Shown here one piece after another: positions 46,190 through 57,715 of a stretch of 64,000 bases of DNA. The number at the start of each line of letters is the position of its first letter. Position 1 is the stretch's first letter. This stretch comes from Cristatella mucedo (Eukaryota > Bryozoa > Phylactolaemata > Cristatellidae), in the NCBI GenBank assembly GCA_009760855.2, contig WPIO01000017.1, positions 6,502,501 through 6,566,500 on the forward strand, given 5' to 3'. The translations under genes were made by a program, and so were the position numbers. The notes below the pieces were generated by a model, which saw only the letters and a program-made list of their open reading frames with translations, ran no database searches and was not told the DNA's origin.

Positions 46190-47805
46190 TTCCAAAGTAC
46201 TTCAAATCGGCCATGGTTTGACCGAGACTTAAAAAGTCTGAAGTTGATTTGGAGGTCCTGGGAAACTGTCCTCCAGTTTCAGTTCTTTCTTTTTGTCAAA
46301 ATTCTTTAAAAAGTTGTTACTAAGCAGCTTGTATCCCTCATTGAAAAGAATGCATATAATATAAGAATAAGAATACCGGTTCCATAAACATTTCCGTAGT
46401 ATTCAGACGACAGCACTACCCTGAAATGTCTCTCCTTCATGAAACCGGTGATATCATATTCAGCAACAATGACGGGAATATCAGTGCTCTCATCCCGCTT
46501 GATTTTTCTGCTGCGCTGGCCGCTATTGATTACGGTATTGTACTTGAAAGATTGAGAGCAACAATTGGTATAGCAGACGAGGAACTAGCGTGGTTAAAAT
46601 CATACTTTTCCGATCGTGTTCAATCCATGTTGTGTGCGGTCAAGTCTCACCCACAAGACCAATCACCTGTGGAGTCCCACAAATGTCCGACCTCGATCCT
46701 TTGCTGTTCACCATTTACACTGAACCTCCGGGACAGAGATTCAGGCCAATGGAATAGGCTACCACTTCTATGCTGACGATACTCAGCTGTGCTTTCATTT
46801 AAACTGTCGGGTTCTGCTACAGCTACTGATAAAGTCAATGCTTGCCTTGCAGACATTCGATCCTGGATATCGGCAAATTTCTAAAAATACACGAAGATAA
46901 AACGGAACTTCTATTCATAGAACACCCATAGTGTGCGGCTATAATAGAAGACTCTGGTCTTCTAGTATGCGATGCTGTAGTTCGATCGCCACTGTCTGCT
47001 CGGAATATAGGTTTTGTCTTTGAAAACTGCCTACATTTTGGAAGTTTCATTAAGAAGACTCTCCACAGCTAGCCGTCAGTTCCGATCCAAATCTATGACT
47101 ATGGACTGACTAACGCGATGGCTAGCGAAAAATTTTCCTTACTCCGTGGTTCTTTCTCGGCTAGTTTATTTCAATTCCATTTTGGCCGAGCTACTGAAAA
47201 AGCTACTTGGCCACTGCAACTGGTGACGGATATGACTACAAGTCTAGTTAAAAGATCCAAGAGATTGACCAAGAGAATGTCTCCTTTGCTGGAGGAGCTT
47301 TAATGGCGTTGATCGGCTGATGCAGAGTAAAGTTAATAGGCTGAGCCACAAGGCGCCATGGTTTGATGCCTTCATAAGTAGCTGAACTGCTGCAGCAGTT
47401 TAAGGCACCCTGTCCTGACAGGTCCTCCATAGACAATACGTTAGCTGTTTCATTATTTCTTTTGAAGACCGTAGGCGACGGGAAGCTTGGCTCAGCAGGT
47501 CGAGATTGTGGAACTAGCTTCCGCAATTCTTGAAAAATGATATCAGCTCTCATGTTTCCGACAGCTGTGCATAATTTCCAGGACTCCTGAGGTGCTACGT
47601 CCTTTCTAATAACTACTTCAACTGCACTCCTGCCTCAGCTATGCTTCTCAATTTCTCTTTGTCGCATGAAATGGAGCCTGTTGGCTACCAAACGTATCCT
47701 GAAAGCCGCTTAGGCTTTCAGTACGCTATAGAAAACTGCTTTGCGTAACTCCCGCTTAGTGTGAGTAACTTTGTGGAGTTGCAGACTGAGATAAACTACA
47801 TTGAT
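46190..47805 (+). mobile_element. LINE family B, long decayed copy with RT core
   Basis: It covers the reverse transcriptase core to the 3' end in several frames: LIPLDFSAALAAIDYGIVLERL near 46489-46550, a catalytic F-Y-A-D-D-T-Q-L near 46765-46790, then the family B C-terminus VAELLQQF and the 3' UTR with CTAAGCGGC-like sequence. It ends near 47800 in 'aactacattgatg'. Stops and frameshifts are frequent. Together with 22128-23172 it gives the fullest view of family B here. Confidence 0.75.
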
Positions 47806-48037
47806 GGGCATTCTTCTTAGCTTCTCAATAGTAATTCATGAAGACGACGGCCCGGCTAGTCCTATCTCACCAACTGCAGCAAACTGCAAATAGACGTTAT
47901 CAAAATATTTTAAAAGGATGCTGAAGCAGTCATTTTAAGATTTTTGAATCTATATTAATTTGCAGATACCTGGAAAATAAGAACCTATGTGATCAATTTA
48001 CTTTTTAAGTATGGACTGCACTTCGCGTGAGGTAATT

Positions 48038-48089
48038 AGCCTCCAAAGGTAGCCTCCAAAGGTAGCCTCCAAAAGCAACCTCCAAGGGT
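48038..48089. repeat. 13-base tandem repeat, 4 units
   Basis: Unit 'agcctccaaaggt', two exact and two diverged copies. Confidence 0.85.
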
Positions 48090-48256
48090 ATGCCACTAAA
48101 TACTGTGTATGTACGTATGTGGTAAACATACAACAGGTCAAGAAAGGTTAGACTGGTTTTAATTACCACTGGTATAGAAATAGGGACATCCCTAGGTCAA
48201 AAGCTAGAACTATCTTTCTCCTTAAACTCACGGTCCACACCATGTACTAACTCAGT

Positions 48257-48258
<2 letters not shown>

Positions 48259-48313
<55 letters not shown>

Positions 48314-48372
48314 CACTTAATAAAGCCCCCTCTGAGAACTCAATCTCTCTCTAGGCGCTTTGCGTTTGCAGT
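48259..48372 (-). mobile_element. LINE family A, tail-only copy with long (TAA)n
   Basis: About 17 perfect TAA units, then 'aaagccccctctgagaac' and 'ctctctctaggcgctttgcg'. Only about 60 bases of LINE lie beyond the repeat. The purity of the TAA run suggests a recent insertion or repeat expansion. Confidence 0.8.
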
Positions 48373-48547
48373 TTCCAAATATTTAAAGTTTGGCATCTGA
48401 TAGCGACCTGGTAATGACAAAGCAACAGTCTGGCTCTGTAGTCTGGAATCAGCTGGATCTGAAAATTTCCACACACCACCCTTCAACAAAGCTTACTTTG
48501 CAATTTTTAGGTTTCCAGGGCATGTAGATCCCATAAAACCAGAACAC

Positions 48548-48955
48548 TCAAATCAAATGCAAACATTCATACGGTATGCAAAGTGAAAATTTATGCATAC
48601 GTGGCAGCAACTTTTCTTTTCTCCGGTGAAGGTTCTGAGCAACCATAAAAAACCCTGGATGAAGGCCTGGATACTTTTGAACCACAGCCTGAACCCGACT
48701 CCTCCAAGATGTGAACCCGATGTTTTCAAATTGGGCTACTTCAACTTGTTCAGTGCAATCTAGAAATACAGCATAAAGATACCTACTAAATACTTTCAAT
48801 CTGCTCATATTGATAGCTGTGTCGCAAGGAATGTACTGCCAATCAGGCCAATTTCCTGGAAAAACCCGTATGCAAGTTTGAACGTGATGTGAGTTCACGT
48901 GTTCAAAAAATTGGTAAACACAAGTCTGTGACGTCAATTTTACGCTGCACCTCAT
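48548..48955 (-). CDS. Unrecognised 135-codon open frame
   Basis: From ATG at 48955 to a stop at 48548. The predicted protein is mixed in composition, with aromatic and Cys residues throughout (for example FPGNWPDWQYIPCDTAIN and FENIGFTSWRSRVQAVVQ), and is not low-complexity. It matches no family I know. No signal peptide or long hydrophobic segment is evident. It lies in AT-rich sequence between two LINE A copies, where a frame of this length is less expected by chance. It may be an exon of an unknown gene or a fragment of an unrecognised mobile element. Confidence 0.3.
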   Translation of the reverse strand: MRCSVKLTSQTCVYQFFEHVNSHHVQTCIRVFPGNWPDWQYIPCDTAINMSRLKVFSRYLYAVFLDCTEQVEVAQFENIGFTSWRSRVQAVVQKYPGLHPGFFMVAQNLHRRKEKLLPRMHKFSLCIPYECLHLI

Positions 48956-49887
48956 TTGGTATTATGGCTAGGATAAGTACCATATCAGATATTGTTAGCA
49001 AGATAATATATTGATTTCATATCAAGCTACAGTATTCGCATGCATTAGAGTTTATGCAGAACACATTAAATTACAAAACCCTGATGAGTAGGATTTTCAT
49101 CGGTCTGTTATTAGTTTTAATTTAACGGTAAATACAAAAAATATTATGAGAAGATTTACCCAAAAGCCAAATAACATTTGAGGTTACCTTTCAAATTGCA
49201 AAGATTCTTAGAAATTGGATCTGAATTTTGAGGTTAGTAATGGGATCTGAATTTTGACGATTTCCGCATAAAAAGAAAGCGCTTGCAAAGCGATCGTGCA
49301 AACCTTGTCTAACCAGAAAATAAATCTAAAGGATACATTAAAACCTCAAAATATTAAAGATCTCTGCATCATATACGACCTGAGGACCAATTTTTGAACC
49401 TCATAGCATCTAAGGTACATAGTTGTACCATGTTGAAACACACGATAGTGACTTTGAACAGGAATTTACAATGTAGCTTTGTGCTTTGTAAATTAAACCA
49501 AAACCCTGAATTTTTTTAAACTAGAGTTGTTGCATTCGGTTTACTTTCGGGGTTAGAAAAGGTGAGCCTAATCTCTAATGCTTTTCTTTTGTGTAGAAAT
49601 CGTCAAAACTTCAGACCTCATTCACGATTCAATGCTAACATCATTTTTTTCTTCAAAAACGTGCCCGTAATAATTATTGGACTGTTGGACCCATCTTTTC
49701 AGTGTGTGCTTGACATTTTTCTTATAACGCCGTGACGATTTTTTTCTCAGTGGAAAGGATTCAAGTTACGGGATTCACACAGCCAATTTATATTCGATTT
49801 GCGATAGATCATATTAGATTGCACTTTATGAAGTGGTTATTATTGTTGACTGCTATGCCTTGCTCGAGATTGTGTCAGTGAAATTAA
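48956..49887. other. No gene recognised
   Basis: Strongly AT-rich. 'ggatctgaattttga' recurs within about 30 bases near 49220-49255. No open frame above 60 codons was noted. Confidence 0.5.
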
Positions 49888-51105
49888 TTAATATTAATAA
49901 TAACACATTTGATAAAGCAATCTCAGAGAACTCAATCTATTTCTAGGCGTTTTACGATTGCTTCAAAGGAAGCACGATCAAATGGTTAGTGGTAGCATGC
50001 TCAAATAAAGACCAACAATACCATGGTTAGGGGTGAAAATGAGCTGGGTCAGCATGCAAGTTTGGTTGGTGGAAGCATGCATAGTGTCAGCACATATAGG
50101 CGCATAAAGATTGAATCACAGGGACCCGCACATTGCCGTGATAAATAGATGCACTTTTAGTTTCTTTTTAAGTATTGTTAAGTCAGGAGATGTCATGCTG
50201 GAAGTCGCGAGTGAGTTCTAGGCTTTGGGAGCATACAAACTAAAGGCACGGTCTCCAAATGATCAGAGATTTCTACGAGGTGTAGGTAAACAGTTACATC
50301 CCGAAAAGTGGATGGTACGATACTTACCCTGGTGGGGCAGTAGATCGGATAGGTAGGCTGGAGCCAAAGAATAAAGGGACCTGAAAGTGAGTGACAAAAT
50401 CTAGAAGGCAATGCGCTGCCCGATTGGGAGCCAGTGCAGCTTGGCGAGAAGTTTTGAGATGTAGCAAATGCAAGGTTCACGACAGACAAGCCTAGCTGCA
50501 GAGTTTTGCACCAGCTGTAAGCGCCTGATTGCATGTGCCGTTAGGCCAGCAAGCAGCGAGTTACAGAAGTCAAGACGGAATGTCACAAATGCCTGAATCA
50601 TTTTAGATGTGGTATCCCTGTCTAAACAAGCTCGACGTTTAGCAATGTTATGTAGCTCACAATAGGTAGACTTGCCTGTGGAGCTGAGGTAATCGTCTAA
50701 TGAAAGGCCACTTTGCAAAATTACACCTTGATTTCGTGCAGATTCAACAGATCTGCTGGCAGAGCAAATCGTGAGCACAAACCTTTACATTATCCGAATC
50801 ACGCTTGATTTGCCCATAAATAGTAAGTTGGTTTTATCATCATTCATTTAAAAAAGTATATGTTCCCATCCATGAGTTGATGGCATTAATACACGCAGCA
50901 AGAGAGTTGAGAGAATTCGACGTGCTGTAGGCCTGGCTGAGATCAAAGCAAAGGTATAACTGGGTGTCATCCGCATAGAAGTGAAAGCCTAGATCATGCT
51001 TGGCAATCACGTCAGCAAGAGGGAGAGTGTAAACCGTGAAGAGAACATGAGCAAGAATGGAGCGCTGAACTACCTCATATTTCAGAGGTTCTCCAGATGA
51101 TTTTC
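49888..51105 (-). mobile_element. LINE family A, RT core to 3' end
   Basis: The minus strand carries a catalytic F-Y-A-D-D-T-Q-L region near 50975-50950, a segment like SARNQGVILQSGLSLDDYLSS (in pieces), then AIRRLQLVQNSAARLVCREP near 50530-50470. The 3' UTR and a short ATT-type tail are at 49888-49910. The outer arms of the 3' hairpin are mismatched. Stops and frameshifts make it inactive. Confidence 0.85.
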
Positions 51106-53450
51106 GTCAATTAAAATTAAAATTAACTAGATACACTTCAGACACAGTTGGCTGTATTGTGCAATTTAAATTTAAGCTCCGTGTAGCACATTTCTAAACG
51201 ATTTCAGATGGGTCGTCGTGTATTGCAATATGCATTGGGCTCTCGCCAATACTGACGATTTTAATACGTTTCCCCAAATTCTACGTGGGAAACGTGCGAA
51301 AAATACGTGGTTGCACTATCAACAGAGCTGCTTATAAATGCAATGAAATTTGGAGCTCGCACAACCACTTTGTCATCGATATTCAACAAATCCTAGTAGA
51401 TTGTGGTGTTGGCCTCCTTTGCTGCAGAATGCCGTGCATTACCAGGTAACTAAGGTGCAAAAAACCTTGCAAATATTTGGAATCACTTTTTAAAACATAA
51501 ATTCTAAATTATATGAGAATTAAAGATTCGCGTAGTAAATTTCTGATCGATTAGTGATAGATTTTGTATGAATTTTGGTAGAGGCCTGGGCTATCGTTGT
51601 CCATTTTTAGTTCATCACCCGAGGTTTCTCAGTGTGCAAAGGATTAAATCATGCGATTTCACTTTAAACTCAATGTGCTGTACAATCTATGTATCTGCAA
51701 TCTAGATGCGAGCTTTGTGCATGTTGTTTCTGGCCGCTTAGCAATGGATCGTAATGAATTGCTTTATTGCAGCCAGCGATTTCAGTTAAGTGAAACGTAG
51801 TGCCTGAGAACGAGCGTTTGCATTAGTATTTCTTGAGTGCTCCGTAAATACAGCATTAATTAACAAGAAATTCAAACTGAAGCTTAGCAGAGCCAATTTC
51901 AGGCTAAACTGCGACGGATTACAATTGATTTCTATGTTAGCCCAACCGTTGCTGTCGATTGCCCAGTATTGCCTGACATTCACGGGCAAAATAATTGGAA
52001 TATTTTAAATACGCTATAGAAACAGTGAAATGTTACATACAATGAGACTTAGATCTTCGCTCAGCCGATATTTAGTAGATTCAAGGTGGGTGGTTGTGGA
52101 TTTCGAATTTGTGCCGAGCCATTGCTGTCAATAGCCAGACATTCTCCGACATTACAGCTGCACTATTCGTTAGGAGCATGCGTTCACACCTTAACCACAG
52201 TGCCTGTATAATCGACTGCAATTTCCGCACTAATACTAAAATTCTCTACAAAATGCCCAGAAACCAGATTCTCAATGCTCCATGTCAGTGTTTTATATAT
52301 GTATATATATACATATATACATTACATGGAAATAGTATAAGAACACCCGAGGAAATTGCTGTGAAATTTTGCGACTACACTACAAACTAAAAGAAGGAAA
52401 ATTTGTAATACAAATCAGATCTTCAATTGCAAGATGTCTCGTCATGTTGCGGATGGTGGATTGTGGTAGTTGACCAGCTCGTTAAAATCCATTGCATAGC
52501 AGTATTTGAGAACACGTGCAAAACGGTGCAAAATTTTTTCGGTGCACTTTAAACTGAGTCGGGTACAATCAGCCTCCGACTTATGACGATTCGAGTGGAC
52601 AAAATTTAAAGACATAAACTCCGCCACTGTCAGACAAACATCGAAAAAACTCAAAATAGATAAGAAAACTTTTAAAATCCGTGAGCGGTCAGTAGATTTA
52701 ACAATGCCGTGAACAGGAGAGAGAAAATTTATTTGTGTTAGCGTCAGAACGTATTGCAGTAGAACGCATCAAATAATATTCTTGACTAATGAAAATTTGA
52801 TTTAAGACAGGTTTTCCGTGTTCTACCTATTTTGCAAGTAGGGGGCTGACTGTATTACATATGATCTAAGCTTCGCAATGACAACTTTAAGAAAATGTTC
52901 AGTGGATTAGAGTGGATTGGCAGTATCTGGTGCGACCATTTCGGCTAATTGTTTTAATTTACATTGTTTCACTGCTATTACAGTTTCGTACATGCTAAGA
53001 AAATTGGAGCTTGGCGAAATCTATTTCTGACATATTTTTGTAGCGAATTGGAAGTGGATTGCGGTATTTCCGCGGGATGTTGCAGTCTATGACAGGGCAT
53101 TGAAGGAGAACCCCCCTGCCAATTCTTGCAAAATCTGTCTTAGTACACTTCTAATAGCTCGCACTGTCGTATGCAATCAAAAAAGGGAGATTTTCTCATA
53201 GAATGTCGTACACATTGCGGATTGAGTGCAGTGGATTCTGGTTCGGGCTGCTTCAGTCGATTTCGGTGGACTCTGTGAGGGCGCTCGCACAGAATGGAGC
53301 GTAATTGTATGGGCGCATTAGTAATGCGCACAGTTTCTTAGGCGATCCAATTTGTAGCTTCGCTAAGACAGGCGATCGTCTTTGCAGCCAATTTTACTGG
53401 GACCAAATGACGTGAAATCTGGTGGTTGCGTTCGAACAGCGGCGTAATAT
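51106..53450. repeat. Degenerate AT-rich repeat field
   Basis: A block like 'cactttaaactcagtg' followed by 'gtacaatc' recurs near 51659, 52193, 52544 and 53148. Blocks like 'gtggattgtggt' or 'gtggattgcggt' lie upstream near 51405, 52097, 52455, 52915 and 53050. Spacing is irregular (about 350-600 bases). It looks like an old satellite or multi-copy element, although it could be coincidence of AT-rich sequence. It also holds a TATATATGTATA palindrome near 52290-52320. No coding similarity. Confidence 0.4.
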
Positions 53451-54059
53451 ACAACGTTCACTCGAAATGGAGCTCCCGATCAACGATTAACATAGCGTGA
53501 ACTACGTTAATTCGTCGAATTATTGCAATACTCCAACGCTCGGCAAAGGCAAGAGGCATGACCGCTAACAAAGACCTCCCACGAAGACAAACTTGGTGAG
53601 GCAGTCGAGAGTGACTTTGGAGCAGCCATCTCAGACTGGCGAACTGAATGGCTGATGCACTGTGAGTACTCAGCGCCTTCGGGAAACAGCTGGTTTCCGT
53701 AGTGCTTAGCAATGGTTTTTTGAGTGTTTGTAACTAGGTCTGCGAGTCACTAAGCGATAATGGTAAAGGAATATTTTTCATTTTAATGTCTCATTCGAAT
53801 AGCCACAACGAATGCACCGCGTATTCTAGAAAAAAAAGTGCCGTCTGGTTAGTAATATGTAATGCCTTCGGCCTACTAACGAACGCGCGGCCGGAACCTG
53901 GCGGGTTGCTTGTCCAAACTCGTTCGTCTTGTCGCAGCAAACAGGTTACTAGGTGACAGGTTACTGGGCAAGGACGAGCAGCTACAACGCAGCTCTTACA
54001 TAATTCGATTTCTCAATTCTGCTGTTCATTTGTGCGGCGAGGACATATAAATACGGCTG
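53451..54059. other. No gene recognised
   Basis: An 84-codon minus frame (53712-53458) has no recognised domain. Confidence 0.45.
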
Positions 54060-54905
54060 CGTATTGGCGAAGTGCTCACCCGGGTTTGGTTCTGACAAAG
54101 CGGCGATGTCACCAGGCTCGTGGAAGGCGGGGCTTAGGCGGCCCAGCCTGTACAAGGCAGGGTCAGCCGTCACCTGGCCACGTCAGCCGTCACCTAGCCA
54201 CAGATTCACCACCAAAAGTCATTCCAGACCACGGGTCTTGGCCTGTCGTTACAGGGGTGGCGGTTTGTCCACCGAGCTCACCTGGACGTACTGCCGGTGG
54301 CAGCTGCTAAGAGTCGGGTAAAGCCAGGAGTAGTTGGCGACCACCTATGCCGCGAAGAAGCAGAGACCGCTTGCCACATGCTGAGCCACTGCTGGCCGAT
54401 GCCGCATGCAACGACGACCCGACATAACCTGGTTCTGCACCGCCTAATCAGAGCTCGTCCGGCCAGTAGTCGCACCTGCACAGTCGGTAGCCGGCGCCCG
54501 GCCATTCGCCCGCGGTCCGGCTCTTAAGCCGGACCTGGTGACAAACAACAGATTCGATATCTTTGACATCGCTATGCCGTTCGACGGCAGCAAGGATGAT
54601 CTGATGGTGCCGGTCCGAAACAAGACCGATAAGTATGCAGCCATTGCCAGGTCTTTCCTAACCCCTGGCTATCAGTTGGCAGTGGGGAGGCCATTCGTGG
54701 TCAGGGCTTTCGGCAGCTGGCGGCCAAGCAACGAAGCATGCCTGGCAGACCTCGGCATTGCACACCCATAGAGAAGGGCATTGAGGCGGCTCTGCGTCTC
54801 TGAGGCCAATACACCGGCTCGAAAGCCGCGTGGTCCCTGTTCCTGAACCGAGGGAGATCCGGGTAGCACCCGCAACCCCGGCAGGGCACCACCGGCCAAT
54901 GTCTA
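54060..54905 (+). mobile_element. R2/NeSL-like LINE remnant, C-terminal zinc finger and endonuclease region
   Basis: About 60 percent GC, unlike its AT-rich flanks. At 54330-54470 a frame reads LCREEAETACHMLSHC, a CCHC-like knuckle typical after the reverse transcriptase of R2/NeSL-type LINEs, followed by RHNLVLHRLI. In another frame at 54538-54770 comes FDIFDIAMPFDGSKDDL, then KYAAIA and FVVRAFGSWRPSNEACLADLGI, matching the restriction-like endonuclease and C-terminal block. A frameshift separates the two parts and no reverse transcriptase core is present. Confidence 0.65.
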
Positions 54906-54937
54906 TATAGATGTTAAAATTATATATATGTATATTT

Positions 54938-54989
54938 GAGTGTGTGTGTGTGTGTGTGTGTGTCTGTGTGTGTGTGTGTGTGTGTGTGT
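54938..54989. repeat. (GT)n microsatellite
   Basis: About 25 GT units with one CT interruption, just after a short TA-rich run that follows the R2/NeSL-like remnant. Confidence 0.9.
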
Positions 54990-55332
54990 ATTTGTACACA
55001 TACGTATAAGTGCCCGTCGCGGGAGTATCGGCTGCCTAGCAATACAATAGCTGTGCAAAGCAACTTCAGAAAAGCAAATGAAGCCACATTCAATAGTCAG
55101 GTAGATTTATATTTAAAGGTAGAGCAAAGAAGTGCGAAGCATCCATATTACGTCACCATTTGGACTGAGCTAAAAAAGCTCTGTAAGCGACGGACTGACG
55201 GATAGAAAGTGTGAAGCGATTGGTATCTCGGTGTCCGGCGAGAAGAGAGCAGTTTCTAGCTATCGCTGCTTGAATAGCAGAGAAAACGTGCTGAGCGCCG
55301 TTAGCAGGATCTCTGATCGTATTCATCAAATT
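54990..55332. other. No gene recognised
   Basis: An 89-codon plus frame ends here (55205) but begins inside the GT repeat and has no known domain. Confidence 0.45.
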
Positions 55333-55388
55333 CTAGGTCCTCCAAGGGAATTTGAGTCCCTCTGGATCTTCCATTACATGTTGCCGAC
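55333..55388 (-). pseudogene. Nucleoredoxin exon 3-like pseudo-exon
   Basis: Read on the minus strand, an intact acceptor ('ggcttcag') precedes codons for (G)RQHVMEDPEGLKFPWRT and then TAG. NXN exon 3 at 23890 starts at the same phase with (G)RRHVAEDPEAAQFPWRP. Eleven of 16 aligned residues match, and the flanking acceptor is in the same place. No thioredoxin exons were found on either side. It is a leftover of an NXN paralog or partial gene duplication. Because the acceptor is kept, it is not a processed copy. Confidence 0.65.
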
Positions 55389-55744
55389 CTGAAGCCAAGG
55401 ATATGCTGGCTTGGAAACACAGGCAACACCTTAAATGTGCAAAAACGGCTGGAAATTCTGGACTAACGAGTCATATTAGGTAGCATTCACAAGGCAAGAA
55501 ATATTCACGAGGCAAAACAGCAGATATTAAGGTGCAGGCTGACATTAAAACTGGTCGTACGAGCACTGCAATTTAACGTGTGCTGATTAAAATAAATTGT
55601 ACATGCTCCTTGACCTCTCACTGTCTTCCGACCCATCGAACTTCCCTAGTCACCCTTAAAAGATGCGTTACTCATATTCTTACTAGGATGGCATCAAAAT
55701 TTTTCGAGTGGAATGCGAATGAAGCCAGAGATTTCTTTCTATTT

Positions 55745-55935
55745 ACCTGAAACTTCGAAGAGGTGCCGCTAAAAGCAAAGGCTTGGACGCTGCTTCAAGA
55801 AGTCTGGGTCTGTCACCGATCTAGCCAGTTTCAAACGCTTCCTCCACGTCTACACACATAAGCTGAGGAAAGACAGTCGATCCTATCATTTCATTTATAC
55901 CTCAAAAGTAAAATCCTCCCAGTTACACGAAAAAT
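55745..55935 (+). mobile_element. LINE C-terminal fragment, decayed
   Basis: A frame reads SGSVTDLASFKRFLHVYTHKLR, resembling the DLTTFKRNLKTHLFR end of L2-like ORFs. Family membership is unclear and the remaining sequence is too decayed. Confidence 0.35.
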
Positions 55936-56282
55936 AAATTTTGGAGCCAGTGAACATTTTGCTAAACAACTCAGAGGTGTCTCACTATATAAATATCAAC
56001 TGGACGGCCGATAGGTCTTCCACCTTCATCTTGGTTGAAAACATAGTGTACCTTCGTATCTCCATAAAGCCACCTCTGACTAAAGCAAAGTGTTGAGTCT
56101 CAACCTGAGAACTCCCTTGAGAAATGTTCAGAGTTTTCTGGAAACAAAGGAGATTTATTAATCAAAAAAGAGTAAAAAGAGCTCGTTTCCTGAAGATCCA
56201 ATACTATCCTTTCTCTTGTATTTAATGCCGAAAAAAGTGGGTCCTGCCATAATCAAGTTTTTAGTGCGGCTCTGCATATATG

Positions 56283-57110
56283 AGTTGTTACAAAGTGTTT
56301 CAATTTTGCCATAATTTGACCAATACTTTGAAAGCTTGCATTGGATTCAGAGGTCCCAACAAACTATCACATCACTAAACCCGGTCTCCACTAGTGATTT
56401 TTGTCAAAGATTATGGACAAGAATAACGAAGCAGTATTAAGAAAGAAGTAGCAAAGCAACTTGTAGAATATAATGAAAAGAACAAGTTAGTGGAAATCTT
56501 TTGTTAGGAATTCGAGCAACACCGATCCATCATCAATGCCGTCCTCATTGAGACAAACGATATGCTAAGCGGAAAAGGTTGTGGTTACATCACTACCCTG
56601 GTCCTGTTTGACGTATAAACTACGTTTGGCTCTATTGAGCTAGTATGCGATAATGTGCGACATCTATTAACGGATGCAGAGAAAAATTCTTACTTAGATG
56701 CATAAGGCCTGCCATGGCTTCGCTTATGAGCTAATGCACCAGTTTCACCCTTCTGGTATGCTCAGGCCCTCTGTGGTCAGTAAATTGGCAATCTCATATC
56801 TATGCTTAAAGATCACGTAAGCAGAAGCTCGCGCTCTGCAGGTCCTAGACTGTGGAGCTTGTGTCCGAAATTCTCAGGCAACAATATGGACACTCCAGCT
56901 GCTCCTATACAGCCATCATGAGCTGCTACTTTTGTGTAGATCACAAGCTCGACTACCCTTCAGAATCAGGTGTGCTATTCAGTTTCTCTATGTTTCGTAA
57001 GATCAAGTTTATTAGCTAACAAATGGCAAAGAAAGCCACTTAGTCCTCGGCCCACTTAGCCCTTGTGCCTTCGTGGAGCTACCGATGAACTATTTATTCC
57101 ATTTATTTGC
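56283..57110 (+). mobile_element. Old LINE family B copy
   Basis: It parallels the copy at 46190 block by block: 'cataatttgaccaatac', 'aagcaacttgtagaat', a reverse transcriptase fragment near 56530-56660 (HRSIINAVLIE, VLFDVxTTFGSIE), then 'gctctgcaggtcctagactg' and the C-terminal region. Stops are numerous. Confidence 0.6.
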
Positions 57111-57154
57111 ATACTGTACCGGTTTTTCATCAAGCACTGTGTTAACTTTGTAAA

Positions 57155-57275
57155 GTAATATATCTCCGTCTGTAACTCCACAAAGCCACAAAGATTATGT
57201 GGGTGTTACGCAGGAGAGTTTTGTATAGCAAACTCACAGCCTAAGCGGCTTTCGGTACGCATTCAGCAGCTAACA
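57155..57275 (-). mobile_element. LINE family B 3' end only
   Basis: 'ctccgtctgtaactccac', 'gcaggagagttttgtatag' and 'agcctaagcggctttcgg' on the plus strand are the antisense of the B 3' UTR. It faces the copy at 56283-57110 tail to tail. Confidence 0.8.
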
Positions 57276-57439
57276 CTTGCAAGCAATCATTTACAGTCGC
57301 TGCAAGCGGTCGTGATGGCCGTAAAGGCTCTTCTGTCACTATACAAAAGAGGCTGCTAAATCAGCTACACTTTCTTGAGCGCGGCTGGAAACGATGTGAC
57401 ATAGTCGGCCACTATAAGTTTCGGGGACTCAAATTTATG

Positions 57440-57715
57440 TTCCTCCTTTTTTTACTGCTACCTTCTTATCGGAAATAACTTATATGCAAGCTGCAAATAA
57501 TTGGTCATTTAGTCATAGTATGGTCTTCCAACTCCAGTCATGTCGCTAGGCACCTAAAATCCTTTGAATACCGTGCGTTCAATTCAAAAGCACTAAAAAG
57601 TCCGGAACTCTCTACTGACTGGCCTAATAACATTCCAGATTTGAGAGCCCAAAACAAGAAGCTTGTAAATTTAATTGCTCATGACATCACCAGCTCTGTG
57701 CCTATGAGTCGCTCT
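57440..57715 (+). mobile_element. Old L2-like LINE fragment (family A type)
   Basis: One frame reads LKSFEYRAFNSKALKSPEL and then IPDLRAQNKKLVNLIAHD, aligning with LKSFGDRAF ... AWNSLP ... DLTTFKRNLKTHLFRTAF of younger copies. No tail is visible. Confidence 0.5.
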
